In this document: positions 1 through 7,881 of the stretch, piece after piece
Layout: each line of letters starts with the position of its first letter
Position numbering within the stretch: the first letter of the stretch is position 1
Assembly: GCA_029202985.1 (NCBI GenBank)
Contig: CP119316.1
Location: forward strand, 620,001-684,000
Direction: 5' to 3'
DNA: 64,000 bases
From: Candidatus Andeanibacterium colombiense
Lineage (GTDB): Bacteria; Pseudomonadota; Alphaproteobacteria; Sphingomonadales; Sphingomonadaceae
The notes under the pieces: model-generated
The model's input: the letters and a program-made list of their open reading frames with translations, nothing else
Databases searched by the model: none
What the model was told of the DNA's origin: nothing
Program-made: the position numbers and the translations under genes

Positions 1-264
1 GAGAGCGCATCGGTGACGCTGGTCAAGGGCGATCTGGGCGGGATCGTGCGCGCGCGGCGGCTGAGCCGGGCGGTGATGCGCAACATCCGCGAGAATCTGT
101 TCTTCTCCTTCGTGTTCAACGCAGCGGGCATTCCGCTGGCCGCGGGCGTACTTTACCCGTCATTCGGATTGCAGCTGAACCCGATGCTGGCGGGCGCGGC
201 GATGGCGTGCAGTTCGGTCGCGGTGATCGGCAACGCTCTGCGCCTGCGCCGCGCCCGGCTTTAG
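1..264 (+). CDS. Copper-type P1B ATPase, C-terminal end (partial)
   Basis: Only the last 87 codons are present; the gene begins before the window. The visible part matches the end of heavy-metal P1B ATPases. An ALSR/LSRAVMRNIRENL-like amphipathic stretch follows the P-domain, then two transmembrane helices with an AAGVLYP turn and the SSVAVIGNALRLRR end typical of copper-exporting CopA. In that family the protein pumps Cu(I) out of the cytoplasm using ATP. The stop codon overlaps the stop codon of the convergent SDR gene by two bases. CopCD lies 33 kb away, so the window carries two separate copper-related loci. Metal specificity rests on family resemblance of a fragment only, because the CPC motif lies outside the window. 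Confidence 0.85.
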   Translation, partial: ESASVTLVKGDLGGIVRARRLSRAVMRNIRENLFFSFVFNAAGIPLAAGVLYPSFGLQLNPMLAGAAMACSSVAVIGNALRLRRARL

Positions 265-1067
265 GCCGGAACCGGCATGCGGTAGCGCGCGGCCGGCTCG
301 CGCCGCGAGAGGCCGGGCAGCAGCGCGGTGCGAGCTGCGTCATAGGCCTGCCATTGCCCCGCGTCCGCCAGCGACGGGATCGTGACTTCCTCGCCCAGAT
401 CGAGCCCGGCCAGCGCAGCATCGACCAGATCTTCCGCCGACATCACCATCTCGGCCGGAAAATCGTTCACATCCTTGCCCGAACGCTCCCAGATTTCGGT
501 GCGGGTCGCGCCGGGGAGCACCACCTGCACAGCCACGCCCTTGTCGCTCAGCGCAGCGGAAAGGCTACGGCTGAGATTGATCACGAAGGCCTTGGATCCG
601 GCATAGACCCCTTCGGACAATTCATAGGCGAGCCCGAGCACCGAGGCGATGTTGACGATCGCGCCTTTGCCGCGTTCACCGAAAGCCTTGCCCGCGGCGA
701 CCGCGAGCCGGGTGATGGCGGTGATGTTGAGCGCGACGATCGTTTCGATCTCGTCCGCGCTGTTCTCCAGCGTGCCGCCCTTGAGCGACATGCCGGCGTT
801 GTTGACCAGCAGGGTCAGCGAGCGGTCATCGGCGATCCGCTGTTCGACCCGCGCGACATCGGCAGACTTGGTGAGATCGGCAACCAGCACTTCCACCGCA
901 TGTCCGGTTTCGTCCCGCAGCCGCTGCGCAAGGCTTTCGAGCCGCGCACCGTCGCGGGCAACCAGGACGAGATCGTAGCCCCGATGGGCAAGGCGATCGG
1001 CGTAGACTGCGCCGATGCCGGTAGAGGCGCCGGTGACGAGAGCGGTTCCAAGAGAGGTAGCGGACAT
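261..1067 (-). CDS. SDR family NAD(P)-dependent oxidoreductase
   Basis: A classical short-chain dehydrogenase/reductase of 268 residues, the usual family length. The cofactor motif TGASTGIG is at residues 12-19, NNAG at 89-92, the catalytic serine in NIASV near 142, and YAGSK gives Tyr155 and Lys159. An AGGAG Shine-Dalgarno sequence lies seven bases before the ATG. It is divergent from the HxlR regulator, and the 75-base gap holds a palindrome (1103-1125), so it is probably that regulator's target gene. SDRs paired with HxlR regulators often reduce reactive carbonyls or quinones, but the substrate cannot be read from the sequence. Confidence 0.9.
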   Translation of the reverse strand: MSATSLGTALVTGASTGIGAVYADRLAHRGYDLVLVARDGARLESLAQRLRDETGHAVEVLVADLTKSADVARVEQRIADDRSLTLLVNNAGMSLKGGTLENSADEIETIVALNITAITRLAVAAGKAFGERGKGAIVNIASVLGLAYELSEGVYAGSKAFVINLSRSLSAALSDKGVAVQVVLPGATRTEIWERSGKDVNDFPAEMVMSAEDLVDAALAGLDLGEEVTIPSLADAGQWQAYDAARTALLPGLSRREPAARYRMPVPA

Positions 1068-1102
1068 AAGGAGACTCCTGTTCTGCGACTCCGATCTCCG
1101 GA

Positions 1103-1125
1103 GTAACTTGCAAATTAATAGTTAC
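1103..1125. promoter_or_regulatory. Palindromic operator between SDR and hxlR-type gene
   Basis: Perfect inverted repeat: GTAACT at 1103-1108 and AGTTAC at 1120-1125, separated by 11 AT-rich bases in an otherwise GC-rich area. It lies in the middle of the divergent intergenic region, 36 bases from the SDR start and 18 from the regulator start. This placement fits an autoregulatory HxlR dimer site controlling both promoters. That role is inferred from position and symmetry. Confidence 0.7.
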
Positions 1126-1142
1126 CTCTCTATCTCGGTTCA

Positions 1143-1583
1143 ATGGCTACACCAAAAGAAACTTCCGGACCCTGCCCCGTCGCCCGCGGGCTCGACTGCG
1201 TCGGCGACCGCTGGAGCATGCTGGTGCTGCGCGACGTCGAGCGCGGACTGCGGCGCTTCGACCTGTTGCAGACAAGCCTGGGGATCGCACCGAACGTGCT
1301 GTCGAGCCGGCTGGCCGCGCTGGTTGGTGAGGGCCTGATCGAGAAGAGGCGCTACAACGAGCGCCCGCCTCGCTACGAATATGTGTTGACCGACGCAGGG
1401 CGCGATTTCATCCCGATCCTCGCCGCGATCGGCGCCTGGGGCCGCAAATATCGCGGAACAGGCCCGCTGAGCAGGCTGGTCGACCGACAGACCGGACTCG
1501 ATGTCGAGCCCGAGGTAATCGATCGGGTGAACGGCGTGCCGATCGGCTCGCGCCCGCTCGATCTGGTGCTGCCTGAGGGTTAG
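1143..1583 (+). CDS. HxlR family winged-helix transcriptional regulator
   Basis: A protein of 146 residues with the HxlR pattern. There is an N-terminal Cys (CPVARGLDCVGDRWSMLVLRD), then a winged helix with RFDLLQTSLGIAPNVLSSRL as the recognition region and GLIEKRRY...YVLTDAGRDF as the wing. HxlR proteins are dimeric regulators, several of which sense electrophiles or oxidants through the N-terminal cysteine. Two cysteines (about residues 11 and 19) are retained here. It is divergent from the SDR gene across a palindrome, so it probably represses that gene and itself. No clear Shine-Dalgarno sequence precedes the ATG. The C-terminal 30 residues are not typical of the shortest family members. 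Confidence 0.88.
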   Translation: MATPKETSGPCPVARGLDCVGDRWSMLVLRDVERGLRRFDLLQTSLGIAPNVLSSRLAALVGEGLIEKRRYNERPPRYEYVLTDAGRDFIPILAAIGAWGRKYRGTGPLSRLVDRQTGLDVEPEVIDRVNGVPIGSRPLDLVLPEG

Positions 1584-1587
1584 CGCG

Positions 1588-2493
1588 CTAGCCCTTCCCG
1601 CGCGTCTTGGTCTTTCCCTTCACCGCATTCTCTTCGATGAACTGGATGATCTTGCCGGCGATGTCCTTGCCGGTCGCCTGCTCGATCCCTTCGAGGCCAG
1701 GCGAGGAATTGACCTCGATGATTACCGGCCCATGCTTCGAGCGCAGCATGTCGACGCCGGCGACGTTGAGGCCGAGCTTGCGCGCGGCGCGGACAGCGGT
1801 CGAGCGCTCCTCCGGCGTGATCCTGATCGGTTCGGCCTTGCCTCCGCGGTGGAGGTTCGAGCGGAAATCCTCCGGCGTGCCGGTGCGCTGCATCGCCGCG
1901 ACCACCTTGCCGCCGATCACCAGCGCGCGAATGTCCTGCGAGTTCGCTTCCTTGATGAATTCCTGGACCAGGATGTTGACGTTGGCGCCGCGGAACGCCT
2001 CGATCACCGACTTGGCCGATTGCTCTGTCTCGCCCAGCACCACGCCGATCCCCTGGGTGCCTTCGAGCAATTTGATCACTACCGGCGCTCCGCCGACCAT
2101 CCGCAGCACTTCGTCGGTCTGCTTCGGATCGTGCGCGAAGGCCGTCACCGGCAGGCCAAGGCCGGCCCGCGCAAGAATCTGCATCGAGCGGAGCTTGTCG
2201 CGGCTGCGGCCGATCGCGACGCTTTCGTTGAGCGACCACACGCCCATCATCTCGAACTGGCGCAGGACCGCGAGGCCATAGAAGGTGATCGAGGCGCCAA
2301 TCCGCGGGATCACCGCGTCGTAGCCGATCAGCGGAGTGCCGTTGTAGAACGCCTCGGGCCGGTGCGAGGTGATGTTCATCGTCACGCGCAGCGTGTTGAG
2401 CACATCGATCTCGTGCCCCCGCGCCCGCGCGGCCTCGACCAGCCGCTGGTGCGAGTAAAGATTGGCGTTCCTCGCCAGCATTGCGATTTTCAT
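1588..2493 (-). CDS. rimK: RimK-type ATP-grasp ligase (S6 glutamate ligase family)
   Basis: A protein of 301 residues from the ATG at 2493; an upstream extension is possible but lacks family similarity. The N-terminal pre-ATP-grasp domain begins MKIAMLARNANLYSHQRLVEAA. The ATP-grasp core contains VVIKLLEGTQGIGVVL, LVQEFIKEA and the metal-binding end VIIEVNSSPGLEGIE. The family adds glutamates to the C terminus of ribosomal protein S6. It lies 37 bases downstream of the RimB-like protease gene on the same strand, matching the rimB-rimK pairing known from Pseudomonas. The C terminus is a short lysine/arginine tail. S6 being the substrate is inferred from the family. Confidence 0.9.
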   Translation of the reverse strand: MKIAMLARNANLYSHQRLVEAARARGHEIDVLNTLRVTMNITSHRPEAFYNGTPLIGYDAVIPRIGASITFYGLAVLRQFEMMGVWSLNESVAIGRSRDKLRSMQILARAGLGLPVTAFAHDPKQTDEVLRMVGGAPVVIKLLEGTQGIGVVLGETEQSAKSVIEAFRGANVNILVQEFIKEANSQDIRALVIGGKVVAAMQRTGTPEDFRSNLHRGGKAEPIRITPEERSTAVRAARKLGLNVAGVDMLRSKHGPVIIEVNSSPGLEGIEQATGKDIAGKIIQFIEENAVKGKTKTRGKG

Positions 2494-2530
2494 GGCGACG
2501 TTTTCGTTCTGTGGTTTTTGAGGAGCGGCC

Positions 2531-2965
2531 CTAGGGGGCTTTTGTTTCCGAACGAAGATAGGTGCGCGATGGGTCCACAAGGAATCGCTTCGCCAGTGCC
2601 GTGCGTCCGACGAGCACCGGGTTCATCATGTCCGAACGGTCGGTCAGGCTGAACTCGGCATCGAACGCCGCGCCGCCCAGTTCGAGCCGGGTTGTCACCA
2701 CCAGCCGCTCTTCCGACAAGCCATTCGAACTGGTGATCCTCCGCCGCGAGACCTGATGTGCCTCGCACACCGGGGTCTCATCACCATGCCCGAGATCGAT
2801 CCGGAACCGCACCAGCGCGAGCCCGCCCTGCGCGACGATCTCGATATGCGTCGCATGCAGCGCCGAAGTGCGCGCGCCGGTGTCGATCTTGGCGGGAATT
2901 GCCGGAAGGCCGAATTCGGGCAAAGCGATCGTCTCGCGCCAGCCGAGCACTGGAAGGGTGCGCAT
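2531..2965 (-). CDS. RimB-like retropepsin-type aspartic protease (often named ATP-dependent zinc protease)
   Basis: A protein of 144 residues of the DUF785/RimB family. The motif KIDTGARTSALHA contains the catalytic aspartate Asp28 of the retropepsin-like DTGA signature. PVLVGRTALAKRFLVDPSRTYL is the usual C-terminal block. RimB enzymes act with RimK by trimming glutamate tails from ribosomal protein S6. The 'ATP-dependent zinc protease' label in databases is historical. It is 15 bases after the M2 peptidase gene and 37 bases before rimK on the same strand, so the three are likely co-transcribed. RimA, the third member of the Pseudomonas rimABK set, is not seen here. Confidence 0.85.
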   Translation of the reverse strand: MRTLPVLGWRETIALPEFGLPAIPAKIDTGARTSALHATHIEIVAQGGLALVRFRIDLGHGDETPVCEAHQVSRRRITSSNGLSEERLVVTTRLELGGAAFDAEFSLTDRSDMMNPVLVGRTALAKRFLVDPSRTYLRSETKAP

Positions 2966-2980
2966 CGATTCCCTCGGCCG

Positions 2981-4801
2981 TTACCAGCCTGCTGGCTTAC
3001 CCTTGTTCTGCTGGTCCAGCCACTTCTTTAGCGGCGCGAAATAATCCGCCATCGCCTTGCCACTGATTTCCCGCGTGCCGGTGAAGGCCTGCAGCGCGTC
3101 GGGCCAGGGCTTCGACGCGCCCATCGCCAGCATCGCGTTCAGATTCTTGCCGACCTCCTCGTTGCCGTAGAAGCTGCAGCGGTGGAGCGGGCCTTTCCAG
3201 CCGGCCTGCTTGCATGCAGCTTCGTAGAACTGGAACTGCAGGATCCGCGCGAGGAAATAGCGCATGTAGGGCGTGTTGCCGGGGATGTGGAACTTGGCGC
3301 CGGGATCGAAGGCATTGGCGGGCCGCTCGACCGGCGGGACGATCCCCTGGTAGTCGCGCTTCAGTTTCACCCAGGCATCGTTGTAGTGCTCGGGGGTGAT
3401 CGAACCGTCGAACACGCCCCAGCGCCATTTGTCGACCAGCAGGCCGAACGGCAGGAACGCGACCTTGTCGAGTGCCTGGCGCAGCAGCAGGCCGATGTCC
3501 TTGTCCGCGCTGGGCACATCCTTCCGGTCGAGCAGCCCGATCTGGACGAGATAGTCGGGCGTGATCGAAAGCGCGATGAAATCGCCGATCGCCTCGTGGA
3601 ACCCGTCGTTCGCGCCATCGAGCTGGAGAAAGGAGTGATCCTTGTAGGCGCGCTGGTAGTAATTGTGTCCAAGCTCGTGGTGGATCGTGACGAAGTCGTC
3701 GCTGTCGACCTTGATGCACATCTTGACCCGCAGATCGTCCTTGTTGTCGAGATCCCAGGCCGAGGCGTGGCAGACCACTTCGCGGTCGGCCGGTTTCAGG
3801 AATTGCGAGCGTTTCCAGAATGTATCCGGCAATTTCTCGAAACCGAGCGAGGAATAGAAGTTCTCCCCCGCATGGACCATATCGAGCGGGGTCTTGCCGT
3901 GCTCGCGCAGCAGATCGCCGATATCGTAGCCAATATCGCCCGCGCCGGCCGGTGCGACCAGCGGATAGATATTGCCCCATTCCTGCGCCCACATATTGCC
4001 GAGCAGATCCGCGCGGATCGGACCGGTCTTGGCCTGCACCGCATCGCCATATTTCTCGTTGAGCTTCCAGCGGACATAGGTGTGGAGGCTCTGGTAGAGC
4101 GGCTTGAGATCGTCCCATATGCGATCGGTCATCGCCGCGAACTGGTCGGGCGGCATGTCGTAGTTCGAGCGCCACAGCGCGCCGACATCGGGAAAGCCGA
4201 GCTCCTTCGCGCCGTCATTCGCGATGCCGACCATCTTGACGTAATCGTCCTTCATCGGCGCGCCGACCTGGTCGTGCCAGCTCGACCACATCTCGGAAAA
4301 TTCGGCCGGAGTGTGGGACAGGTTGCCCATCTCCGCCTCGATGTCGGAGCCCGAGATCGGTTTGCCGTCGAGCGTGCCGTGGCCCTTGCCGTATTCCGAC
4401 TGGATCCCGATCGAGAGGTTCGACAATTCCTGCGCCGCGCCGGGCGTGGTCGGCGCCGGCAGCACCATTGTGGTGCGCAACTTTGTCAGCTTGCGCGCAA
4501 CCACCGGATCAAGCCCAGGAACCTCGGCATATTTCGCCGCGTCGAGCGCGAGATTCACCTGCAATTCGATATATTTGGTGCGCTCGTCCGCTGCGAGGGC
4601 GTCGGTATCGTCGGTGATATAGGTTTCGTTGATCCAGTCGGCGCGCTGCTGGGTGAGGCTGAGCGTGCCGAGCTGGGTTTCGGCGCTATCGACGAACTGC
4701 TTCGCGCCGTCTGCCGTGGCCGGAATATCCTGCTGCGCAAACGCGGGTACGGAAAGGCCGAAGGCCAGCGCCGTCAGCGCGACCGAGCAAAGAATCCTCA
4801 T
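2981..4801 (-). CDS. M2 family (ACE-like) peptidyl-dipeptidase, exported
   Basis: A zinc metallopeptidase of 606 residues, the usual size for bacterial angiotensin-converting-enzyme homologues. From the ATG at 4801, the first 22 residues (MRILCSVALTALAFGLSVPAFA) form a Sec signal peptide with an AFA cleavage site. An in-frame start 16 codons upstream would spoil this. The active site HHELGH gives the HExxH motif at about 375-379, with the third zinc ligand Glu in GFHEAIGD near 403. The family removes C-terminal dipeptides from peptides, here probably in the periplasm. It is followed closely by rimB and rimK. The family is typical of sphingomonads and xanthomonads. Confidence 0.92.
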   Translation of the reverse strand: MRILCSVALTALAFGLSVPAFAQQDIPATADGAKQFVDSAETQLGTLSLTQQRADWINETYITDDTDALAADERTKYIELQVNLALDAAKYAEVPGLDPVVARKLTKLRTTMVLPAPTTPGAAQELSNLSIGIQSEYGKGHGTLDGKPISGSDIEAEMGNLSHTPAEFSEMWSSWHDQVGAPMKDDYVKMVGIANDGAKELGFPDVGALWRSNYDMPPDQFAAMTDRIWDDLKPLYQSLHTYVRWKLNEKYGDAVQAKTGPIRADLLGNMWAQEWGNIYPLVAPAGAGDIGYDIGDLLREHGKTPLDMVHAGENFYSSLGFEKLPDTFWKRSQFLKPADREVVCHASAWDLDNKDDLRVKMCIKVDSDDFVTIHHELGHNYYQRAYKDHSFLQLDGANDGFHEAIGDFIALSITPDYLVQIGLLDRKDVPSADKDIGLLLRQALDKVAFLPFGLLVDKWRWGVFDGSITPEHYNDAWVKLKRDYQGIVPPVERPANAFDPGAKFHIPGNTPYMRYFLARILQFQFYEAACKQAGWKGPLHRCSFYGNEEVGKNLNAMLAMGASKPWPDALQAFTGTREISGKAMADYFAPLKKWLDQQNKGKPAGW

Positions 4802-4905
4802 GGTTTTCAATCCCCATACGAACCGGCGTAAAACCGGTATTGATTGCAACCAGCGTGACCGAGACAGTCCGCCAAATCAAGCGGCGCGGCGACGGGAGTG
4901 CGATT

Positions 4906-5649
4906 TCAATCGACGAGGAACCGCACGATCGCGTCGCCCATGTCGGGCTTGGTCACCGAACTCATATGGGTTCCGGGCACCGCGGCGTAATGCCCATCGG
5001 GCAAGGCCTCGGCCAGCGCCTCGGGCGAGCCATTGTCGCGGTCCTCCTCGCCGCATAGCACGAGCGTCCGCATGGTTATGCGCGAAAGATCCACCGGCCC
5101 GCCCTTCCCGATCGCTTCGAGCAGCAATTTCGCCGCGACCCGATCGATCTTCATCGTCTTCATGAACTGGACGGTGAAGTAGGCTTCGTCCCCCATGCGG
5201 ACTTCATCGAAGCGCGCGATCGCGTCGAGGAAGAACGACGGGCGAGCCTCCCAGGCGGTCAAGCCGTCGAGCCCCATCCCGGCGATCACCAGCCGCCGCG
5301 GATTCATCCCGGCCGCGGCCGCGCGCGCCACGGTCCGTGCGCCGAGCGAGAAGCCGGCGAGGTCGAACGCCGTCAGCCCGAGATGCGCGACCAAAGCCTC
5401 AAGATCGCGCACCAGCACATCGGGCGGATAGGCGGCCGGATCGTGCGGCGCGGCGCTCTCACCGTGGGCCCGCAGATCGGGCATGATCGCCTCGAACCCG
5501 GCATCGGCAAGCTTCTGCGCATGGCCGAACCTGATCCAGTTGACCTGGGCGCTCGAAAACAGCCCGTGGAGCAGCACGACCGGGCGCCCTGAACCGACAC
5601 GCCGGAACGCGATCTGGGCGCCGTCGAACGAGGTAAAGCGCTCGCTCAT
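4906..5649 (-). CDS. Alpha/beta hydrolase
   Basis: A protein of 247 residues with the alpha/beta-hydrolase layout. The oxyanion HG turn is in VVLLHGLFSS (residues 24-33), PDLRAHGES follows strand 4, and the nucleophile elbow AGFSLGA has Ser101. An acid sits in LVLCGEEDRDN and the catalytic His near residue 231 in PGTHMSSV. No signal peptide. The start overlaps the stop of the upstream GFA gene by four bases (ATGA), so the two are translationally coupled. The substrate is unknown; an esterase or lactonase role would fit. Confidence 0.85.
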   Translation of the reverse strand: MSERFTSFDGAQIAFRRVGSGRPVVLLHGLFSSAQVNWIRFGHAQKLADAGFEAIMPDLRAHGESAAPHDPAAYPPDVLVRDLEALVAHLGLTAFDLAGFSLGARTVARAAAAGMNPRRLVIAGMGLDGLTAWEARPSFFLDAIARFDEVRMGDEAYFTVQFMKTMKIDRVAAKLLLEAIGKGGPVDLSRITMRTLVLCGEEDRDNGSPEALAEALPDGHYAAVPGTHMSSVTKPDMGDAIVRFLVD

Positions 5650-6098
5650 ACCGTCCCCGCCATGCGTTCGCGCAACTCGATGAGATTATCCGGCTGCGTC
5701 TGGTAGGCGGGCACGGCGGGATCGAGCTCGATCCCGGCCTGCTTCTGCGACACCCACAGATGAAAACTTGGCGCGATGCCCCTGCCATTGTCGAGCGTCC
5801 CGACCTTGAGCGTCGCGAACTCGGGATTGCGGCCCGAGCGGTGCCACAGGCGGGTGCCGCAGGCCTTGCAGAAATAACAGCGCTTGACCGCGCCGCTGTA
5901 GCCGACCGTTTCGAACATCCCCGGCTCGCCCTTCACCGCGAGGCGCGAGAACGCGATCCCGATCGACATCGAGAAAGCGCTGGCCGACTGCTTCTTGCAC
6001 TCGCCGCAATGGCAGCAATAGGCGGGCGGCAGATCGCCTTCGATCTCGTACTGGACTGCGCCGCAATGGCAGCTGCCGGTGATGCTGGTGTCGCTCAT
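5646..6098 (-). CDS. GFA family (glutathione-dependent formaldehyde-activating-like) zinc protein
   Basis: A protein of 150 residues from the ATG at 6098, preceded by GGAGA. The zinc-ligand pattern of the CENP-V/GFA family is complete: CHC near residue 9, CCHCGECKK near 30 and CKACGTRLW near 75. Longer upstream reading is possible but has no Shine-Dalgarno sequence and no similarity. Early naming linked this family to formaldehyde and glutathione, but most members have no proven enzymatic role. It overlaps the hydrolase gene by four bases. A second GFA gene lies just upstream on the same strand and appears to be a diverged paralogue. Confidence 0.88.
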   Translation of the reverse strand: MSDTSITGSCHCGAVQYEIEGDLPPAYCCHCGECKKQSASAFSMSIGIAFSRLAVKGEPGMFETVGYSGAVKRCYFCKACGTRLWHRSGRNPEFATLKVGTLDNGRGIAPSFHLWVSQKQAGIELDPAVPAYQTQPDNLIELRERMAGTV

Positions 6099-6301
6099 TC
6101 GCGGGTCTCCTCGCCGCCCTATCGCCGCTTTGGCAGGTGCCTGGCAAGCTGGCTTGAGCTCGCCGGGCCCGCTTACCATAGCGTCCACCGTAACCCGCGG
6201 CTTCCCGCTCTCCGCTATTTCGCGTCTCGCCAGCCGCTTCATGGCTAAGGCAATTCGCAGATCGCGCCCGGGTGAAACCGCTACCGCAATCTACCCAAAC
6301 C

Positions 6302-6745
6302 TCAGGCCAGCAGCCGCGCCCATACTTCCGGCCCGGGATTGTTTTCATAGGCCGGAACATCATCCGGCAGCGCCACCCACGGCTGTTTGGTGCCGGTGAA
6401 CAGGTGCATCGCCGGGCTCAGCCCCGCGCTGTCATCGAGCGTGCCTGCGCGCACTATGGCGATCGCGGGAAAGGCCGAGCCAGTGCCGTAAAGCCTTGTC
6501 AGGCACACCGGACAATGGCGAATGGTGCTGACCGCGCCGTTTACGGTCGGCAGCGCGACGCTGATGACTTCGCCTTCCACCGTCAGCTGCTCGACCCTGA
6601 CCGGCATCTGCACCGCGAAGGCCGATCCGCTCGCGGTCTGGCAGCGGGTGCAGTGGCAAGCGTAGACGGGCGGCATCGTGTCCGCGTCGATGCGATACCG
6701 CACCGCGCCGCAGCGGCAGCCGCCCGCGATCCCGCCCACGGCCAT
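6302..6745 (-). CDS. GFA family zinc protein, second copy
   Basis: A protein of 147 residues with the same zinc layout as its neighbour: CRCGAVRY, ACHCTRC and CPVCLTRLYG. It differs strongly outside the cysteines and has lost the CGT of the last motif (CLT instead). The start at 6745 is two bases after the asd stop codon, so it is probably the second gene of an asd transcript. Both copies end with a similar proline/acidic segment. Function is unproven, as for the family in general. Confidence 0.86.
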   Translation of the reverse strand: MAVGGIAGGCRCGAVRYRIDADTMPPVYACHCTRCQTASGSAFAVQMPVRVEQLTVEGEVISVALPTVNGAVSTIRHCPVCLTRLYGTGSAFPAIAIVRAGTLDDSAGLSPAMHLFTGTKQPWVALPDDVPAYENNPGPEVWARLLA

Positions 6746-6747
6746 CG

Positions 6748-7773
6748 TCAGCCCTTCTTGAGGTGCCGGCGGCCGAGCAGTTCGGCGATCTGCACCGCGT
6801 TGAGCGCGGCACCCTTGCGGAGGTTGTCGCTGACGCACCAGATGGTCAGGCCGTTCTCCACCGTCGGATCCTCGCGCACGCGGCTCACGTAAGTCGCGCC
6901 GTCGCCCGCGCATTCGATCGGGGTGACGTAGCCACCATCCTCGCGCTTATCGACCAGCATCACGCCGGGCGCCTCGCGCAATATGTCCTGCGCCTGCTTG
7001 GCCGAGATTTCGTTCTCGAATTCGATGTTGATCGCTTCGGAATGGCCGACGAACACCGGCACCCGCACACAGGTAGCGTTGAGCTTGATCTTGGGGTCGA
7101 GGATCTTCTTGGTCTCGACCACCATCTTCCATTCCTCCTTGGTCGAGCCATCGTCGAGGAACACGTCGATATGCGGGATCACGTTGAACGCGATCTGGCG
7201 GGTGAACTTGCGCGGTTCGACCCGGTCGCCGACGAAGATCGCGCGGCTCTGTTCGAACAATTCGTCCATCCCTTCCTTGCCCGCGCCGGAAACCGACTGG
7301 TACGTCGACACGACCACGCGCTTGATCGTCGCCGCATCGTGCAGCGGCTTGAGCGCGACGACCAGCTGCGCGGTCGAGCAATTGGGATTCGCGATGATGT
7401 TGCGCTTCTTGTAGCCGTCGATCGCGTCGGGGTTCACCTCCGGCACGATCAACGGCACGTCCGGGTCCATGCGGTAGAGCGAGGAATTGTCGATCACCAC
7501 GCAGCCGGCGGCGGCCGCCTTGGGCGCATATTCCTGCGCCGGGCCGGAGCCCGCGGCGAACAGGGCGATGTCCCAGCCGGTGAAATCGAAATGCTCGATA
7601 TTCTTGCACTTGAGCATCTTGCCGGTGTCGCCGAGTTCGATCTCGGTGCCGGTCGAGCGCGCGGAGGCGACCGCGGCGACCTCGTCCATCGGGAATTCGC
7701 GTTCGGCCAGGATCGCGAGCATCTCGCGCCCGACATTGCCCGTCGCACCGACAACCACCACCCGATAACCCAT
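6748..7773 (-). CDS. asd: Aspartate-semialdehyde dehydrogenase
   Basis: A protein of 341 residues from MGYRVVVVG; four extra upstream codons are possible. It reduces aspartyl phosphate to aspartate semialdehyde, the branch point to lysine/diaminopimelate, threonine and methionine. The NADP-binding GATGNVG is at residues 9-15, the catalytic cysteine is in NPNCST (about Cys132), and the substrate region RVPVFVGHSE and the conserved DNLRKGAALN near the end are both present. It is cytoplasmic. It lies downstream of the CocE-type hydrolase gene (108-base gap) and directly upstream of a GFA gene. Confidence 0.96.
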   Translation of the reverse strand: MGYRVVVVGATGNVGREMLAILAEREFPMDEVAAVASARSTGTEIELGDTGKMLKCKNIEHFDFTGWDIALFAAGSGPAQEYAPKAAAAGCVVIDNSSLYRMDPDVPLIVPEVNPDAIDGYKKRNIIANPNCSTAQLVVALKPLHDAATIKRVVVSTYQSVSGAGKEGMDELFEQSRAIFVGDRVEPRKFTRQIAFNVIPHIDVFLDDGSTKEEWKMVVETKKILDPKIKLNATCVRVPVFVGHSEAINIEFENEISAKQAQDILREAPGVMLVDKREDGGYVTPIECAGDGATYVSRVREDPTVENGLTIWCVSDNLRKGAALNAVQIAELLGRRHLKKG

Positions 7774-7881
7774 GTCTCGTCTCACTTTTTCGCGCGGCCG
7801 GCGGCAAGGCCGGGCGCGGCGCGTTACCGCGCCCTCCCCCCGCGTTCAACCCTCCGGTTTGTTTGCCGCCTGCTAGCGCAG

